64,000 nt of DNA from Laccaria trichodermophora (GCA_018417955.1 JACTVC010000012.1:558001-622000); one strand, 5' to 3'. Positions 22,793 to 35,262 are shown, counted from the first letter of the stretch. A program made the numbers and translations. Notes: generated by a model not told the origin, from the letters alone.

Positions 22793-24312
22793 TGTTGGAA
22801 TAGTACAATCCGGCATTTGCCAGTACATTCTCGCACTTAATTAATTAGTAATATCGGACTATTAACTTAGTAATCCCGAGTATGTAGATAACACTAGAAC
22901 ATGGTAGATACATAGTAATTAGGTATATAAGGACTGAAGAATCTCGTACATAATAGTAGTTCATCCTCTATTTTCAACAGGTTATGGGCCCCGGCCCCCA
23001 GTAAAGAGACTCACCGCTTTTACTGCACTTGCGCACTGCTGCCCTATCTTATCTCGCGGCTATTTATAGCATCATGTCAAGTGATCGGATAATTGCGACC
23101 ATCACGAAGCTTAATAGTGAGAATTATCATGACTGGAAATTTGCAGTCAGTATAGTGCTTCGGCAGAAGGGATGTTGGAAGGTGACTTCAGGAGAAGAAG
23201 AAAAACCATCCACAAAGGAGGCAGAGAAGTCATGGGAGACTAAAGCCGAGGAAGGATTTACGTTGATTGCGCTTACCATCGAGCCAAGCCAATACACATA
23301 CATACGCGACGCTAAAAATGGACCAGAAGCGTGGAAAGCGCTGAAGGATATTTACGAGAAGAACAGTCAGTCCATGCGCATTAACCTTAAACGGCAATTC
23401 TATGGATTTGAGCATGACACGAGCACATCAATTTCCGCTTATGTCAACGGCATCACAGATCTGTCAAGAAAACTCAATGCCATCAGAGTATCACTCTCAG
23501 ATCAAGACATTACAGATGTCCTCATATTCAATTTGGACAATGAATATTCAAGCATAGCTACATCACTTATTGCATCAAAGGAGGAGTTAACAACAACTGA
23601 TGTTAAAAGTGCATTGCTCGAGGAGGAACGACGAAAAGGAGGGCCAGGCACAGAGATTACCCTATATAGTAATGGCATCAATAATGATGGAAAGGGACCA
23701 GGTGGGCGCAGAGGCCCAAATCGGGATCGCCGTGAAGGATTGATTGATAATCGCACGTGCTATCGCTGTGGACGCACCGGACATATCTCACGACACTGCA
23801 AAGCTGTCAAAACAGCTGATGGAAAAGATATCAATGATTCACCGACAAAGGAAACATCACAATTTGCAATTGCATCGCTAGGTGATGCATGTTATTGAAG
23901 GAATTATGAAATTTCCCAGGCTATCAGCAAGTAAGCAGTTGAGGAAGAGCTCCTGCCGAAATGGGGAAATATATTTTGGGATGCCTATCAGGCAAAAAGA
24001 CTGCAGATCTAAGGAATGATCTACAGATATTCTGGTGCTGATGCTACGTGACCAGCACAGACATGAAGGAACTGTTATTAGGATTTATTTTGAAAGCTCT
24101 TCGGAAATGCCGAATTGAGGAGGAGTGTTGGAATAGTACAATCCGGCATTTGCCAGTACATTCTTGCACTTAATTAATTAGTAATATCGGACTATTAACT
24201 TAGTAATCCCGAGTATGTAGATAACACTAGAACATGGTGGATACATAGTAATTAGGTATATAAGGACTGAAGAATCTCGTACATAATAGTAGTTCATCCT
24301 CTATTTCCAACA
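22793..24312 (+). mobile_element. Gag-only Ty1/copia-type LTR retrotransposon (TR-GAG-like), 1.52 kb
   Basis: LTRs at 22793-22979 and 24126-24312 (187 bp each, TGTTGGAA...CAACA) differ at three positions by eye. Flanks are a perfect 5-bp duplication TCGTC (22788-22792, 24313-24317). The primer-binding site directly after the 5' LTR, GGTTATGGGCCC (22980-22991), is complementary to the initiator tRNA-Met anticodon arm. That is the half-tRNA priming type known for copia. A purine-rich tract (AATTGAGGAGGAG) precedes the 3' LTR. The only gene is gag; protease, integrase and reverse transcriptase are absent, so mobility must depend on a helper. Confidence 0.93.
23074..23898 (+). CDS. Copia-type Gag polyprotein (UBN2-like, CCHC zinc knuckle)
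   Basis: About 274 aa from ATG 23074; an upstream in-frame ATG at 23029 is less likely because MSSDRIIATI matches the usual copia Gag start. Visible parts are an N-terminal capsid-like region (LNSENYHDWKFAVSIVL; EAWKALKDIYEKNS), the retrotran_gag/UBN2 core (ISAYVNGITDLSRKLNAIRV; IASKEELTTTDVKSALLEEE) and a basic Gly/Arg-rich linker. A CCHC knuckle CYRCGRTGHISRHC closes it. The protein should form particles and bind the RNA. The reading frame is intact. Confidence 0.9.
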   Translation: MSSDRIIATITKLNSENYHDWKFAVSIVLRQKGCWKVTSGEEEKPSTKEAEKSWETKAEEGFTLIALTIEPSQYTYIRDAKNGPEAWKALKDIYEKNSQSMRINLKRQFYGFEHDTSTSISAYVNGITDLSRKLNAIRVSLSDQDITDVLIFNLDNEYSSIATSLIASKEELTTTDVKSALLEEERRKGGPGTEITLYSNGINNDGKGPGGRRGPNRDRREGLIDNRTCYRCGRTGHISRHCKAVKTADGKDINDSPTKETSQFAIASLGDACY

Positions 24313-26479
24313 TCGTCAAAACAATGTTTTAATATATACTTGTAGTACTTTGGGAATTTATTGTCCAGTTGGCTCTAACGGGGTGTTGGGTGGTGTATCT
24401 TGAAAGAAACTAGCCAAGTGACTGCTCGACGATCCCCGATAGAAGGGAGTGTTGGGATAACAAGATACAATGGGAGTGTGAGGTTGTTGCCAGAGATATT
24501 GTTGGTGTGGTGTGTACACCAGATGAGCATAAGGATTCTGTTGCAATTGCATTGGTATCGGCGTCGATGGCGTAGCTGAGTGCATAAATTGGTTCGGGGT
24601 ACCTCGAGGTCGAGTTGCTGTTTGCGCGGCTGGGTTTGGCGCTGGTGTGGCAGCCTGAGAAGTTGGCGCTGGTGTGGCACTGGCAGCTTGAGAAGTTGAT
24701 GCCGTTGATGCTGACATCGTGGGTTTTCGTGCACGTTTTCCCCTCCCACCATCGTCCTCCAATCCGTCCTGCTCCTTCCTTTTTTTGTGTTTAAGCCTGC
24801 TTTTCTTTTCTTCTTCACCATGTCAGGCATTTCGAGAGTATTCAAAAATGCAAGTAACTCAGCTCCATATGTCGCATACCATTGCCATTGCCCAGCAAGT
24901 ATCTTTTCAAGCTGACAGATTGAGGAAATAGGGCCAACAGACGAGAGCATCGTGATCGTCCCGTCTTTCATGATTGCACTGGGACCGAACATCGCGTGTG
25001 TGAAGTCACGCTCGTAAACTCGGGTACGCCATTTGTGCAATTCATGCTGCACGTACTGTGCTGGTTCGCCTTGCTTTGTCGCCGTTTGCCGCGCTTTTAG
25101 CGGAGGGGGTCCAGGTCGTGTTCGGTTTAGAAGGGATGGGTTGCAGAGATCGCAACATGGCACGGTAGGGTCTATTGTAGAACGGTAAGCCAGGTTTAGC
25201 TGTGTGAAACAGACTTACGATCAAGCGTGTTGTTGTAGATATGTGTCAACACTTTACGCCTGCACGACGTCGTCTGGATTAGCACGTAGAGACCTTCATC
25301 CATACTGGTCGTATCAAGAGGAGGCTGCTGGACAACAGGTATTGTGAAGCGTTCACTCTGAACTTCTCGCATAGCTGAAGCCAAGAGGGAAGGAGGAGGC
25401 AAGAATGGGTGGATCTGGGATCAACACCCATGAGTGAGCAATGAGCAGTTACAAGATACTCAGCTGGCCCAACATGATTATGCATACTGTAGGAAGTACA
25501 GTTATACAAAGCACTACATGTAGTGCAAGAGGATGGCAAGACTGCTGACAAGGTGGTGGTTCAAGACAAAAGATCAATAAATTATGTAAGATATCCAGAT
25601 CTAGCTATATACCACTGTTTGACTATGGCCTCTGGGCATTCCCTTCCAATCCTATATCACAAAGCCCCCCAATGTCCAGAGGGCATGTAAGGAAAACAAT
25701 GGTGGGGAAGAATAATAGAATAGAAATCCTCTTGCCCCCCAGAGTGAATATCAGGATAAAATGAGACCAAAAGGTAGCAAAGCAAAGAAGATGAATAAAA
25801 GAAAGAAAAAATTTGGCCCCAAATAATTTCCTATCTGGAAAGCTGGTCACTGTAAGCTCCCAGCTTAACCCAGAAATACCCATATGATCCTCCCATTCTC
25901 TCTTCAGTGATGTATAACCATGAGTACTGGGAAACCATGCAAGTGGATGGCTTCCAGGTCATCCATCCCAACTCCATTGCCTTTCCCCATCAAGATGGTG
26001 TAGCATGCTTCCATCATACTTGTGGTCTGGGTATAAGACATGTATAGTGTGATAGAGGCTTGCGCCTCTCCACTCAGATCGTTGATCCCAACTCAACTCC
26101 CTCTACCCATCAAGATGATGTAGCTTGCTTCCATTGTGGTGTGTTGTCTGGACGTGGGGAGCGTGTAATGGGATAGAGGCTTGTGCCTCTCCTCCCATCT
26201 TCCACCTATACTCCCCTACAGCCCCCCACTTTTCCAGTGTGCGAATCTCAAGAATCAAGCCAGGGAGGATAGAGGCGAAGAGATCGTGCAGTGGAAAATT
26301 ACAAGCCGTGATCCTAAGTTGGTGTCTGAGTGGGTAAAGGTGGTGCCAGTTGGGTAGGAATGATGAGAGGTTGAAAGAAAGGGGAAGAAAGAAAAAAAAA
26401 AAAAAATTGTCATAAAACTTGCCCCCCAGAGTGGACACAGGCCATGCAACACACATGCAGCAATCTGTAAGGCTACCAT

Positions 26480-26830
26480 GATTGAAGAAGAGTCCGCCGC
26501 GCAACACGCGAGCAGCAACTCCTCAAGACTGATCCGCCGCAAAACATGCGAGCTGCAATCAGGAGCCAGAAGGTTACCATGATTGAAGAAGAGTCCGCCG
26601 TGTAATGCGCGAGCAGCAACTCCTCAACACTGATCCGCCGCGAAACACGCGAGCAGCAATCAGTACTTCTGAGGGACTCAGAAGGTTACCATGATTGAAG
26701 AAGAGTCCGCCGCGTAATGCGCGAGCTGCAACTCCTCCACACTGATCCGCCGCGCAACATGCGAGCAGCAATCAGCCTTCTGAGAGAAGGTTACCATGAC
26801 TGAAGAAGAGTCCGCCGCGTAATGCGCGAG
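26480..26830. repeat. Tandem repeat in the LARD interior, ~4 units
   Basis: Each unit holds ACCATGATTGAAGAAGAGTC (or a close variant), CGCGAGCAGCAACTCCT and TGATCCGCCGC. A shorter relative (CCGCCGCGAAGAGCGCGAGC) occurs at about 28310. Confidence 0.8.
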
Positions 26831-27273
26831 CAGCAACTCTCAACCAGTTGAGGTGTCTCCCCAGCCCATAAGAGTCCTCCAATCAAGTCTTAACGCCCCA
26901 AATAGAGGGGAGATCCTGAGGTAGCCAAAAATGTGTTTGAGCATAGCGTAGTGATTTCTGGCCCGTTCCTGGAGATCAAATACCCGTTCGAAAGCTACGA
27001 ACGACACCTTTCCAACGGTATAATTCGCGTATCGTGACGAGCCGTGGTCATTGAGATAGAGAGGAAGTACCCAGAAACTGCAGTTCTGGAGTAAATGCAT
27101 ACTGCAGACCAGGCTGTTGTCCGTTATCAACGTAAATAGGTGCGTCGGAAAGGTACGAATCCAACGTCCAAAACGGGCTATAGAACGTCCGATGCGAGCG
27201 GGTTATGACAATAGGAATGGGGAAATGGTTGTTGAAGAGATGGCACTGTAACACAAGGACCGCTCGTCCATTT

Positions 27274-27860
27274 GATGCGTATGAGGGCTTCCCAGAAGCG
27301 CATTGACCGTGGCTTCAAAACGAACCAAAGAACGAAAGAGGCGACCGAGATCTCGCCGAGAACGGACGAAATATGTTCATTTTGGTCATACCAGGCTGAA
27401 GTAGGTGAAGCGCAGCCAATACGCGACCGTTTGGCGAGTTCAGGGTGTCCAAAGAAAGGTGTGGATCAGGGCTTCCCAACGCAAAAAAGACGAGAGCGAT
27501 ACGACCGTCGGTTGGCGAGATATGACATGAACAAGTCACATGCAAATGGTTGTTGGAGGGATGGTGCTGTGACACGAGAACCGCTTGTCCGTTTGACGCG
27601 TATGAGGGCTTCCCAGAAGCGCATTGACCGTGGCTTCAAAACAAGCCAAAGGACAAAAGGAACGACGAGGATCTCGCCGAGAACGGACGAGATATGTTCA
27701 TTTTGGTCATACCAGGCTGAAGTAGGTGAAGCGCAGCCAATACGCGACCGTTTGGCGAGTTCAGGGGGTCCAAAGAAAGGTATGAACGAGGGCTTCCCAG
27801 CGCAAAAGAGACGAGAGCAATCGGGGCGTCGGTTGGCGAGATATGAGGTGAATATGTCCC
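27274..27860. repeat. Direct repeat of ~255 bp x 2 (unit spacing ~324 bp) in the LARD interior
   Basis: The two copies begin GCGTATGAGGGCTTCCCAGA (about 27279 and 27598) and run to GGTTGGCGAGATATGA. Both strands stay open through them, which gives long but probably meaningless ORFs (27272-27955 plus; 27466-27918 minus). Confidence 0.75.
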
Positions 27861-30527
27861 ATTTTGATGTCCCATCAACCCCATCCAACCCAAAACCACT
27901 CCAAACCCTTCTAACCATTCAGAAACCAAGAAGAGCCATTCCAGGGAGCTCATAGAGAAGTAAGGAGGATGAGAATACTCATTCCTCAAGCAAGAAAACA
28001 GCAAAGATTGGGAGAGAAGCATAGTAGGGCATAGCACATAATTTCCAGAGCAGCAGGCAACACTGGTTGTGGGCAACCTCCTCACCAAGTCAATGGCCAC
28101 GTAGTCGCGAAATCCAGACATAGGTGAGAGGAACTCTCCTCACAGTAGACTTCAGGCCGCGTAGTCGCGAAATCCCAAAGCCCAGCTGCTCAGAGTCAGC
28201 ACAGCACCCCAATCGAACAAACCTCAACCTGCTGTGCAAGCACAAGCTAAAGTCAATGGTTCATCCAACTGAAGGATGGATGAGCCCTTTCACATGAAGT
28301 AGTAAGCCCGCCGCGAAGAGCGCGAGCAGCAGCTACCATCCATGCTAAGGTTCCTCCTGTGATGAGCTGGTGCATTCCCACAACTCTCCAGCTCTCCCTC
28401 TACCAAGAAATGCAGACTTCAACCATGCTTTGGTGAAGTCCGCGGTGCCCCCACCATTGTGAAGCGTTCACTCTGAACTTCTCGCATAGCTGAAGCCAAG
28501 AGGGAAGGAGGAGGCAAGAATGGGTGGATCTGGGATCAACACCCATGAGTGAGCAATGAGCAGTTACAAGATACTCAGCTGGCCCAACATGATTATGCAT
28601 ACTGTAGGAAGTACAGTTATACAAAGCACTACATGTAGTGCAAGAGGATGGCAAGACTGCTGACAAGGTGGTGGTTCAAGACAAAAGATCAATAAATTAT
28701 GTAAGATATCCAGATCTAGCTATATACCACTGTTTGACTATGGCCTCTGGGCATTCCCTTCCAATCCTATATCACAGGTATGCTGTCCGTTTGTCCTCCA
28801 AATGCGCCTCGAAGAACGCCATGCGCAACCGCATATGCCTTTGATGCTTTTTTCTTTTGTGAGTCCTCGTTAATCTGCTTTTTCCTTTTGTCTCCCTTGG
28901 GATTGACAGCCTTTTCCTTAGATTTGAGTTCGGCCTCGACGTCCACCATATATGCCGATTTTTCAGCCAACAAAATGGCCAGCCCTTCATGGCCATCTGC
29001 ACGGGCGGCGCGTCCTGCTTGCTGAACAAAGGTAGACACTGAGTCTGGAAGTTTCCATTGCACGACCACATCGATGTCTGGTATGTTACACCCCTGTAAC
29101 GATATCAGCAGCCAGATTGTTCAACTAAAAAGTTCTTGTATACCATTCCAGCTGCATCGGTGCAGATTAATACCCGGACTTCACCGACATTGAAAAGATC
29201 CATAAGCTTGGCCCGATACTCATGGGAGAATGCTGCGCTGAAGGGTCTGATGAGACCCTTGTCACGAAGATTCTCAGGTAAGAGCTCTGTTAGGTGATCC
29301 TCAATATCAATGCCCATTGACACACTGTCAGCGTAGATGAAAGTTTTCAGTATGTCTTTTGGGTCCGTAATGTCGCCAGGTATGACGAAATCCAGGTCCG
29401 CATAGGTATTCATAGGGTGTTCAATCGCTCGAGTGACCAACGACACATTGGGGCGATCGTTGCCCACATTAAGGTTGGTATATCCATCCTTCGGAAATTG
29501 CAGTTTGTTCAGTACATCTGTGTGTATCCGTGGCGGAAGGGTTGCTGATAATGCAACTATAGGTGTTCCTCATGGTAGGAATGCCCGCACCATACCAAGC
29601 TCGCCATATTTCTTTCGAAAGCCAGCACCCCATCGAGACACGACATGGGCCTCGTCAACCACAACAGAGACGACTCGCGATGTGAAGCTCTTTTTGCGCA
29701 ACACGTCGTCTATAAATCTCTTTGACAACAACATTTCAGGTGAGATCAGCACTATCTGGTGCTTTCCCTCACTCACACGCTGATGACACATATCAGCGAG
29801 TTTCTTTATATGGATGAAGATAAGATATCCTACGGTAAGTGCTTCAGGCGTACATCCCCCATGACTGCTGTTAATAGCAATCGCGTCTAGCTTAAATTCA
29901 TTCTTGAAGGTGTTGACCTGTAATCTATTATGTCAGTGCCTTTCTAATCTATCGCTTGACGAATACTTAACCTGTTCATTCTGTAATGCCAGCAGTGGGG
30001 AAACCATGATTGTTACCCGACCTTCCATCATTGGGAGGACATGTGGCCCCGCTGCTATAGCAGTCTTTCCGGCTCCTGTCCCCACATGCACAATAACATC
30101 TTTGCCTAGCAGTTGTGCCTCAATAGCCTCGAGCTGAAAGGCCCTCAGCTTCCACCCAAATCGTTCCTCCAGTTTGGCCCCCAGACCCTCCAGGTCCTTG
30201 TGTGTCGGCCGTGGTTGAGTAGGTTTGTCAACTCCCCTCGTTGCTGCAGTACTTATCAGTCCCCCACTGATTCCTGCAGGACTCTCAGGATTCCTGAGGA
30301 TTCCTGCAGGACTACACTATAATTTTGGTAAATTTGAGTTAGAGTGAGAAATTTGGTCAAGTCCTCAGGATTCCTGAGGACTATCAATGATTCTTCATGT
30401 ACTAAAATCAGCTTCAGCTATTTGTAATACACTATAGTACACTTCTACACTTATTTAGCTATTTGTAATACACTATAGTACACTTCTTAAGCTATCTAGT
30501 ACACTTCTTAAGCTATCTGCATATCAT

Positions 30528-32793
30528 TTAGTCACTTTCTTCTTCCTCAGATTCTTCATCTAGGCCCAAGTCTTCATCTTCAGCCTCAGTGGCTTCTTTC
30601 TTTTGCTTCTTGATGTCTTGCCTGTTTATAACATATTTTGTGTGATAAAAAAGCATGGCATGTATGAACCAATTAAAGTTGCTTGGTGTCATACGTTTTG
30701 CAATTGATTCAAAACCACCAAGCCATGCATTGAGTTGTTCACAGACCTGTCATTATCTAGTTAACTGAAGAATTATATAAGAGGTGAGAATGTACCTGAG
30801 TGTTAAAGGCTCTACGTGCAATTGGCTGTCCATCTTCACTCTGCTCTACAATAACCAGATTGGGAGCTTGGCCATTTGTAGGAGCAGGGTTGCAGTACTT
30901 GCGGCAAAGAAAGTGTTTTTTCCGATGATTTGTGTAATGATAGGAGTCTACAATGAATCGAGTTGTCTTTTTCCAGGTGTCCCAACTTCCATTTGCTACA
31001 GCAGTTGCCAGAACCTGGCAGGCTTTATCAATACATATATAATCAGGTCGGGATTCCTCTGTTGGAAACACTGATTCTAAGAAATTCAAAATGTTTGTAG
31101 GAGACTCTGATCTATCAAACTTCGTCCAAGCAATGACAACTCCACATGGTGCACAGACAGTTTCAACACAGTAGAAAAGAGAGGGACTAAAAAGATTAGA
31201 TGGTAAAGGAGGATCTGTATTTGGATCATCATGGCGTTGTGGATTGGGGCCTTTGGCCTTTGGTTGCCATTCATAGTTCTCTCCAGGATGCTGCAACATT
31301 CTTCATACACCAGAACGAACATTCTGAGTTGTATGTTTTTTATAAGTATTCCATTCACTTTGATGATCACTACATGCACAAGTTCCTTCAACTCTTCGAT
31401 TTGAGCAGTCCCGAACTAGACAATAAGATCCAAGTTGTAAATGATGCTGATCACAAAGTGATCCACCTCTTGAGTTAGAAAGATCATTTGAGCAATTATC
31501 ATATGCACAATGTGTAGGACCCATTACAATGCCATCCAAGACTGCCATTTTTACAAATTTCTTATCTACATCCATCACATTACTGTCACTGCTATCACTA
31601 TCTGATGTAGTGGGTACTTGTGCAGATGTTTCACCAACTCGCCGATAAATTTGAGTACATTCATCACAAGAGTGTTTATCAGCTGCTCGTATGATGCCAT
31701 TTTCTCCCAAAAGTGAGAAAGCCTCTGCAGTGACTTCCTTGATATCAAGTGCATCATTAAGTTCAACATTTATCTGTGACTCTTCAGCAATAGTATGCAT
31801 TGATTCTTGGACAAAGGTCTGCCAAATGTGAGCCCTAGCAATGAGGACTTCTCCAGTTCCAAATGTATTATTCCAGTACTCAGCATATGCTGATGCTGAT
31901 GCATGGAAGTTATACATGGCATTGACTGCTGATGCACAGAAAAGCCGATCCACCCATAGTGATTGACCAATTTTAATGTATTTGGCAGAATTCAAGTATT
32001 CCCGTTTCCAAGGTTTTGAAATAGTTGATAAATCCTGAAACCGTTCATGATCTGCTGAATATGATGTTTGACATGAATGGCACTGTCCAGTAAGAACAGG
32101 TACATTTTTATGTATTGTGTGGCCTTTGACACAAGTTACTAGAGGTATATCACGAGACCGGGATGCCTGAAGCAATGATCTGGGACTGCAGGATTGAGTT
32201 GCACATACAAATGAGGTTGGACAAATGACAAGAGCTGGCTGAATTTTATCATGTGATACTGCACCTAGTTTTCCACAATAATTTCCATCTTGATCATAAG
32301 GTGACAAGCTCAAGTCATTTGCAAATGAGTCAAGTTTTCCAGCAATCAATTTAACTCGACGTTTGTTCCCATCATTTTCCCAAAGAGACTCTGAGTATTC
32401 ATAATCAAAAAATAATGATGAAGTTCTTTTTTTGCCCAGTTTGTCACTTAAAGCATTTACAAGGGCAGTAATCCAACCAGATGTATGAATCTTGTTTTCT
32501 CCAGTTTCTGTTGGATGCTGTTGGCGAAAATGCAGATTCAGCAAATCAGTGTTATCTGTCAATGAGAACAAGATTGCCAATACAGTTGCCAATGTAACAC
32601 TAGAGCCAAAAGTAGTGGTTACTGCTCGACTGAACTCAGTGAACAAAATGTTTGGAAAGGGACTTTGGCTAGGTGTTGCAGTAACAGGCAATGCCATATA
32701 AAGCCAGATAAATATCCAGATCAAGATTGGATATTGTAAAGGAATTCCTAGAATCAACCAGACAAGACTAGACAATAAGACAGACAGTGGCAT
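30528..32793 (-). pseudogene. KDZ-type transposase with CxC5 and CxC6 zinc clusters, one nonsense codon
   Basis: Exons 32793-30796 and 30746-30528, about 738 codons. The N-terminal part is hydrophobic and helical. Cysteine clusters follow: CxC5-like (CATQSC...CVKGH...CHSCQTS) and CxC6-like (CDECTQIYRR; CAYDNCSN; CDQHH; CLVRDC; CACSDH). The C-terminal nuclease-like part has CIDKAC, FIVDSYHYTNH and VCEQLNAWLGGF, candidate Asp, Asp and Glu of an RNase H-type centre, then an acidic tail. Lesion: TGA at 31305-31303 between RSGV and RMLQHPGEN, in frame on both sides; CGA (Arg) is expected. The intron at 30795-30747 is needed to reach EQLNAW. The start at 32793 is uncertain; MALPVTATPS at 32697 is the alternative. 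Family name from memory of the CxC/KDZ literature. Confidence 0.8.
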
Positions 32794-32857
32794 AGAACTA
32801 TAATACAAGTAACAGTTACAATTGCAATCAATGAAGGAGAGAGAACAATACCCATAC

Positions 32858-35262
32858 TTACTCTGAGCTATCTTTCTTGGACCTCTTGCTCTTCTTCTTG
32901 CCTTTCCTATCAGATGACTCCCTACTCTCTGCACGTGATCCTGATGCCTGTAATGCAGCTGCCCTTTCAGCTATCTCCCTTTCCCGTTTCTTCTTCTGAA
33001 TATAAACCTTCAAGTCCTCAAAGCTATATGACCCTTTCTCTTCACCCCAGACAGCCCTATCTGACTTTCGATCATCCTCCAGAGCCAGCCAGTCCTGCAT
33101 CACAGGAAATCTAACAGCATCATCAAATGCTTTCTTCCAAGTCCCATAGTACTGTGTCTTTGCTACAAATATCTCAATAAAGTCTTTGAGAGATGGAACC
33201 CATTGTTTCTCCTCCAAGGCAAGCCACACAGAATCTCGACCCAGTTTCAATAATTTATCAGTAGCATTGACGATAGCACAATGCTTCTGATAGCAGCCCT
33301 GGAGACAAGACGAAGCTAGGGGAAGTTGTATATCTATCCCCAGATACTGAAGAAGACTATCTATATCTTCTTTAGAAAACTTCTTATAGGCTGGGCCTCC
33401 AGTTGCTACACTGGCAGAAGAAGCAACAGAGGGTGAACGGGAAACTGAGATGGCGGGAGACCAAGTAGGAACTGAGACAGAGCGTGAGGCAGATACAGAA
33501 CGTGATGCAGGTGCAGAACGGGAACCAGAAAGAGATCGGGAGTGAAAATATGGAGGAATAGCAGATGCTACAAGAGGTGAAGGAGGAGGAACATCAGCAG
33601 GATCATTTTCCTGAAGTGATGTCAATATTACTCTAATTATAGAATTACTTGAACTTACAACGAGAATCTTCATCAACATCTCATTTTCTTCTTGTTTCCA
33701 GTAGCTATCAGTATTGTCTTCAACTGCTACCTGATAACGACCAAGCATAATCCATTCCTGCTTGTCAAAAACATAGAGTCGTTTATTTTGCTCTAGATTT
33801 AATGACTTAATAGATAGTTAGCTAAGAGCAAATGTAAATCTTACTTTCAACTGGTGAATATGAACGACTCATGTGCTTCAAAAGAGGTCCCATTGTAGGG
33901 TAGCAAGGAGTTGGAATTTTGATGACTGAATCTGTTTCACCAATGGTCAGACTGCGAGGTGGTCGATCAACAATAGACAGGACAATGCGGCCATCAGGTA
34001 TGATAGAATCTGCCTCAGGAGCAGAGGCCAGAGTATCTCCTGAGTCATGAATGTCATCTATCAATTTCGAAGTCAAAATTAAAATATTTACTAAAGTTGT
34101 AAATATTGCCTGCAGCTCGACCTCTAATAATCCCACCATAGGAGCGGGACGACCCTTCAGGAGGAGGAGGAGAGAAGTGTGCCAGATCCAGAGCTAAGAA
34201 GTTTATGATAGTACAATAAATATATGAATATATATAATGACCAACCTTTGATCTTTGGCTTTGCTTTCTCAAGCTGAGTGGTGGATGTCACCCTCTCTTG
34301 ATCAGGTGAAGCCATAGGAATGTCGGTATCCACTTGTCTCTGAGGCACAATGGACTTGGTAGGCATAGTACGGCGACGACCTACTGGTGGACCTATCTTG
34401 ATGGTGGAGTAATCAGGAGAGGGGGATGAACTTTCTACATTGTCACTGTTACTATTACTGTGGTCACTGAACAGGAGGGGGGGACGAACTTTCTTCATTA
34501 TCACTGCTGCTATTTCTCTGGTCACTGAAGTCTTCACTGTCCTTGCTCATGCCTGACTTTCCTTTGGTGATAGGCTCACGCTCTTGTCGCACACGACTGC
34601 TTGAGATAGATGGAGCTGGAGGAAGGTAGGAGGAGGTAAGGGACCGAGCGTGACGCTCTGGAGGTGCAACAGTAGTCCCCTCCTCCTCCAATTTCTTCTC
34701 AACACTGTGATGAAGGTATAAGTTTCATCAAGAGCCAAGCAGAGAAAGAACTCACGGTGTCAGCTTCTTTGGAATCCCTTTGGCATCCTCAGCATCATCC
34801 TCTACTGCACGTTCAGCATGAGTTTTCCTATGAAATAGAGGGGGAATAATGAGGAGAGTCAGCAAGGGACATGCCAATGGGCAGAAGGCACCTAATAGTA
34901 ATGACGTACCTGGTTTTCCCCTTTCCTCCCCTCTTTCCACCTTTTCCTCGTGATGGAGCAGCCTTAGCCTTTCCACCTCGCCCTCTCCCTTGTGCTGCTC
35001 TGCCCAGCTCCCCAGACATGTCATCACCACCAGTGGTGTTGTCAATGGCTTCGTTGTCAGTGTTGGTGTCGTTGTCGTTGTCGTCCTTCTTTTTTCGCTT
35101 GCTTGCCCCCTCATCTGCATTGGATTGGAATCGTTTCCGACCTTTCTTGGGTTTGGGTGACTTGACAGGTGATGGTGCGCTATCTGGCTCAGATTCATGA
35201 TCAGGAGCTGTGGTGGTGGTCCTTCGTGCAGAGCGACGTGGCTGGGAGGTTGGAGCTGACAT
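32858..35262 (-). CDS. KDZ-element accessory protein, Ser/Arg-rich, function unknown
   Basis: Multi-exon gene just upstream of the KDZ gene, same strand. Exon 1 (ATG 35262) encodes a basic, disordered N-terminus (SQPRRSARRTTTT; GRGRGGKAKAAPSRGKGGK). Further exons at about 34833-34757, 34707-34490 and 34460-34260 carry acidic Ser repeats (FSDQRNSSSDNEESSSPPP and FSDHSNSNSDNVESSSPSP). The last large exon (33748-32858) has an RS-like run (SGSRSAPASRSVSASRSVSV), an unrecognised globular part (about 33410-32950; EDIDSLLQYLGIDIQLPL) and a Lys/Ser tail. The frame slips at a run of seven C (about 34479-34486), so it may be damaged. Possibly a DNA- or RNA-binding helper of transposition. Confidence 0.5.

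Larger units (their letters stand above)
25343..28776 (-). mobile_element. Non-autonomous LTR element (LARD-like), 3.4 kb, in the RecQ gene
   Basis: LTRs at 25343-25661 and 28458-28776 are 319 bp each and identical as far as I can read (TGTGAAGCG...ATATCACA). The duplication is a perfect GGTAT (25338-25342, 28777-28781). A primer site TGGTGGGGGC lies one base inside the right LTR on the minus strand and a G-rich polypurine tract lies next to the left LTR, so the element reads on the minus strand. The 2.8-kb interior has no gag or pol. It consists of tandem repeats (see 26480-26830 and 27274-27860) and short noncoding sequence. Identical LTRs imply a very recent insertion. Confidence 0.9.

Noticed and set aside
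26480..26830. CRISPR-like array
   Set aside because: Eukaryotic context, few irregular units and no unique equal-length spacers; a tandem repeat in an LTR element.
27272..27955. 227-codon plus-strand ORF as a gene
   Set aside because: It lies antisense inside a noncoding LTR element, is built from a repeated unit, and the minus strand is open as well.
25343..28776. 319-bp direct repeats as a simple tandem duplication
   Set aside because: TG...CA-type ends, a perfect 5-bp TSD, primer site and polypurine tract identify LTRs.
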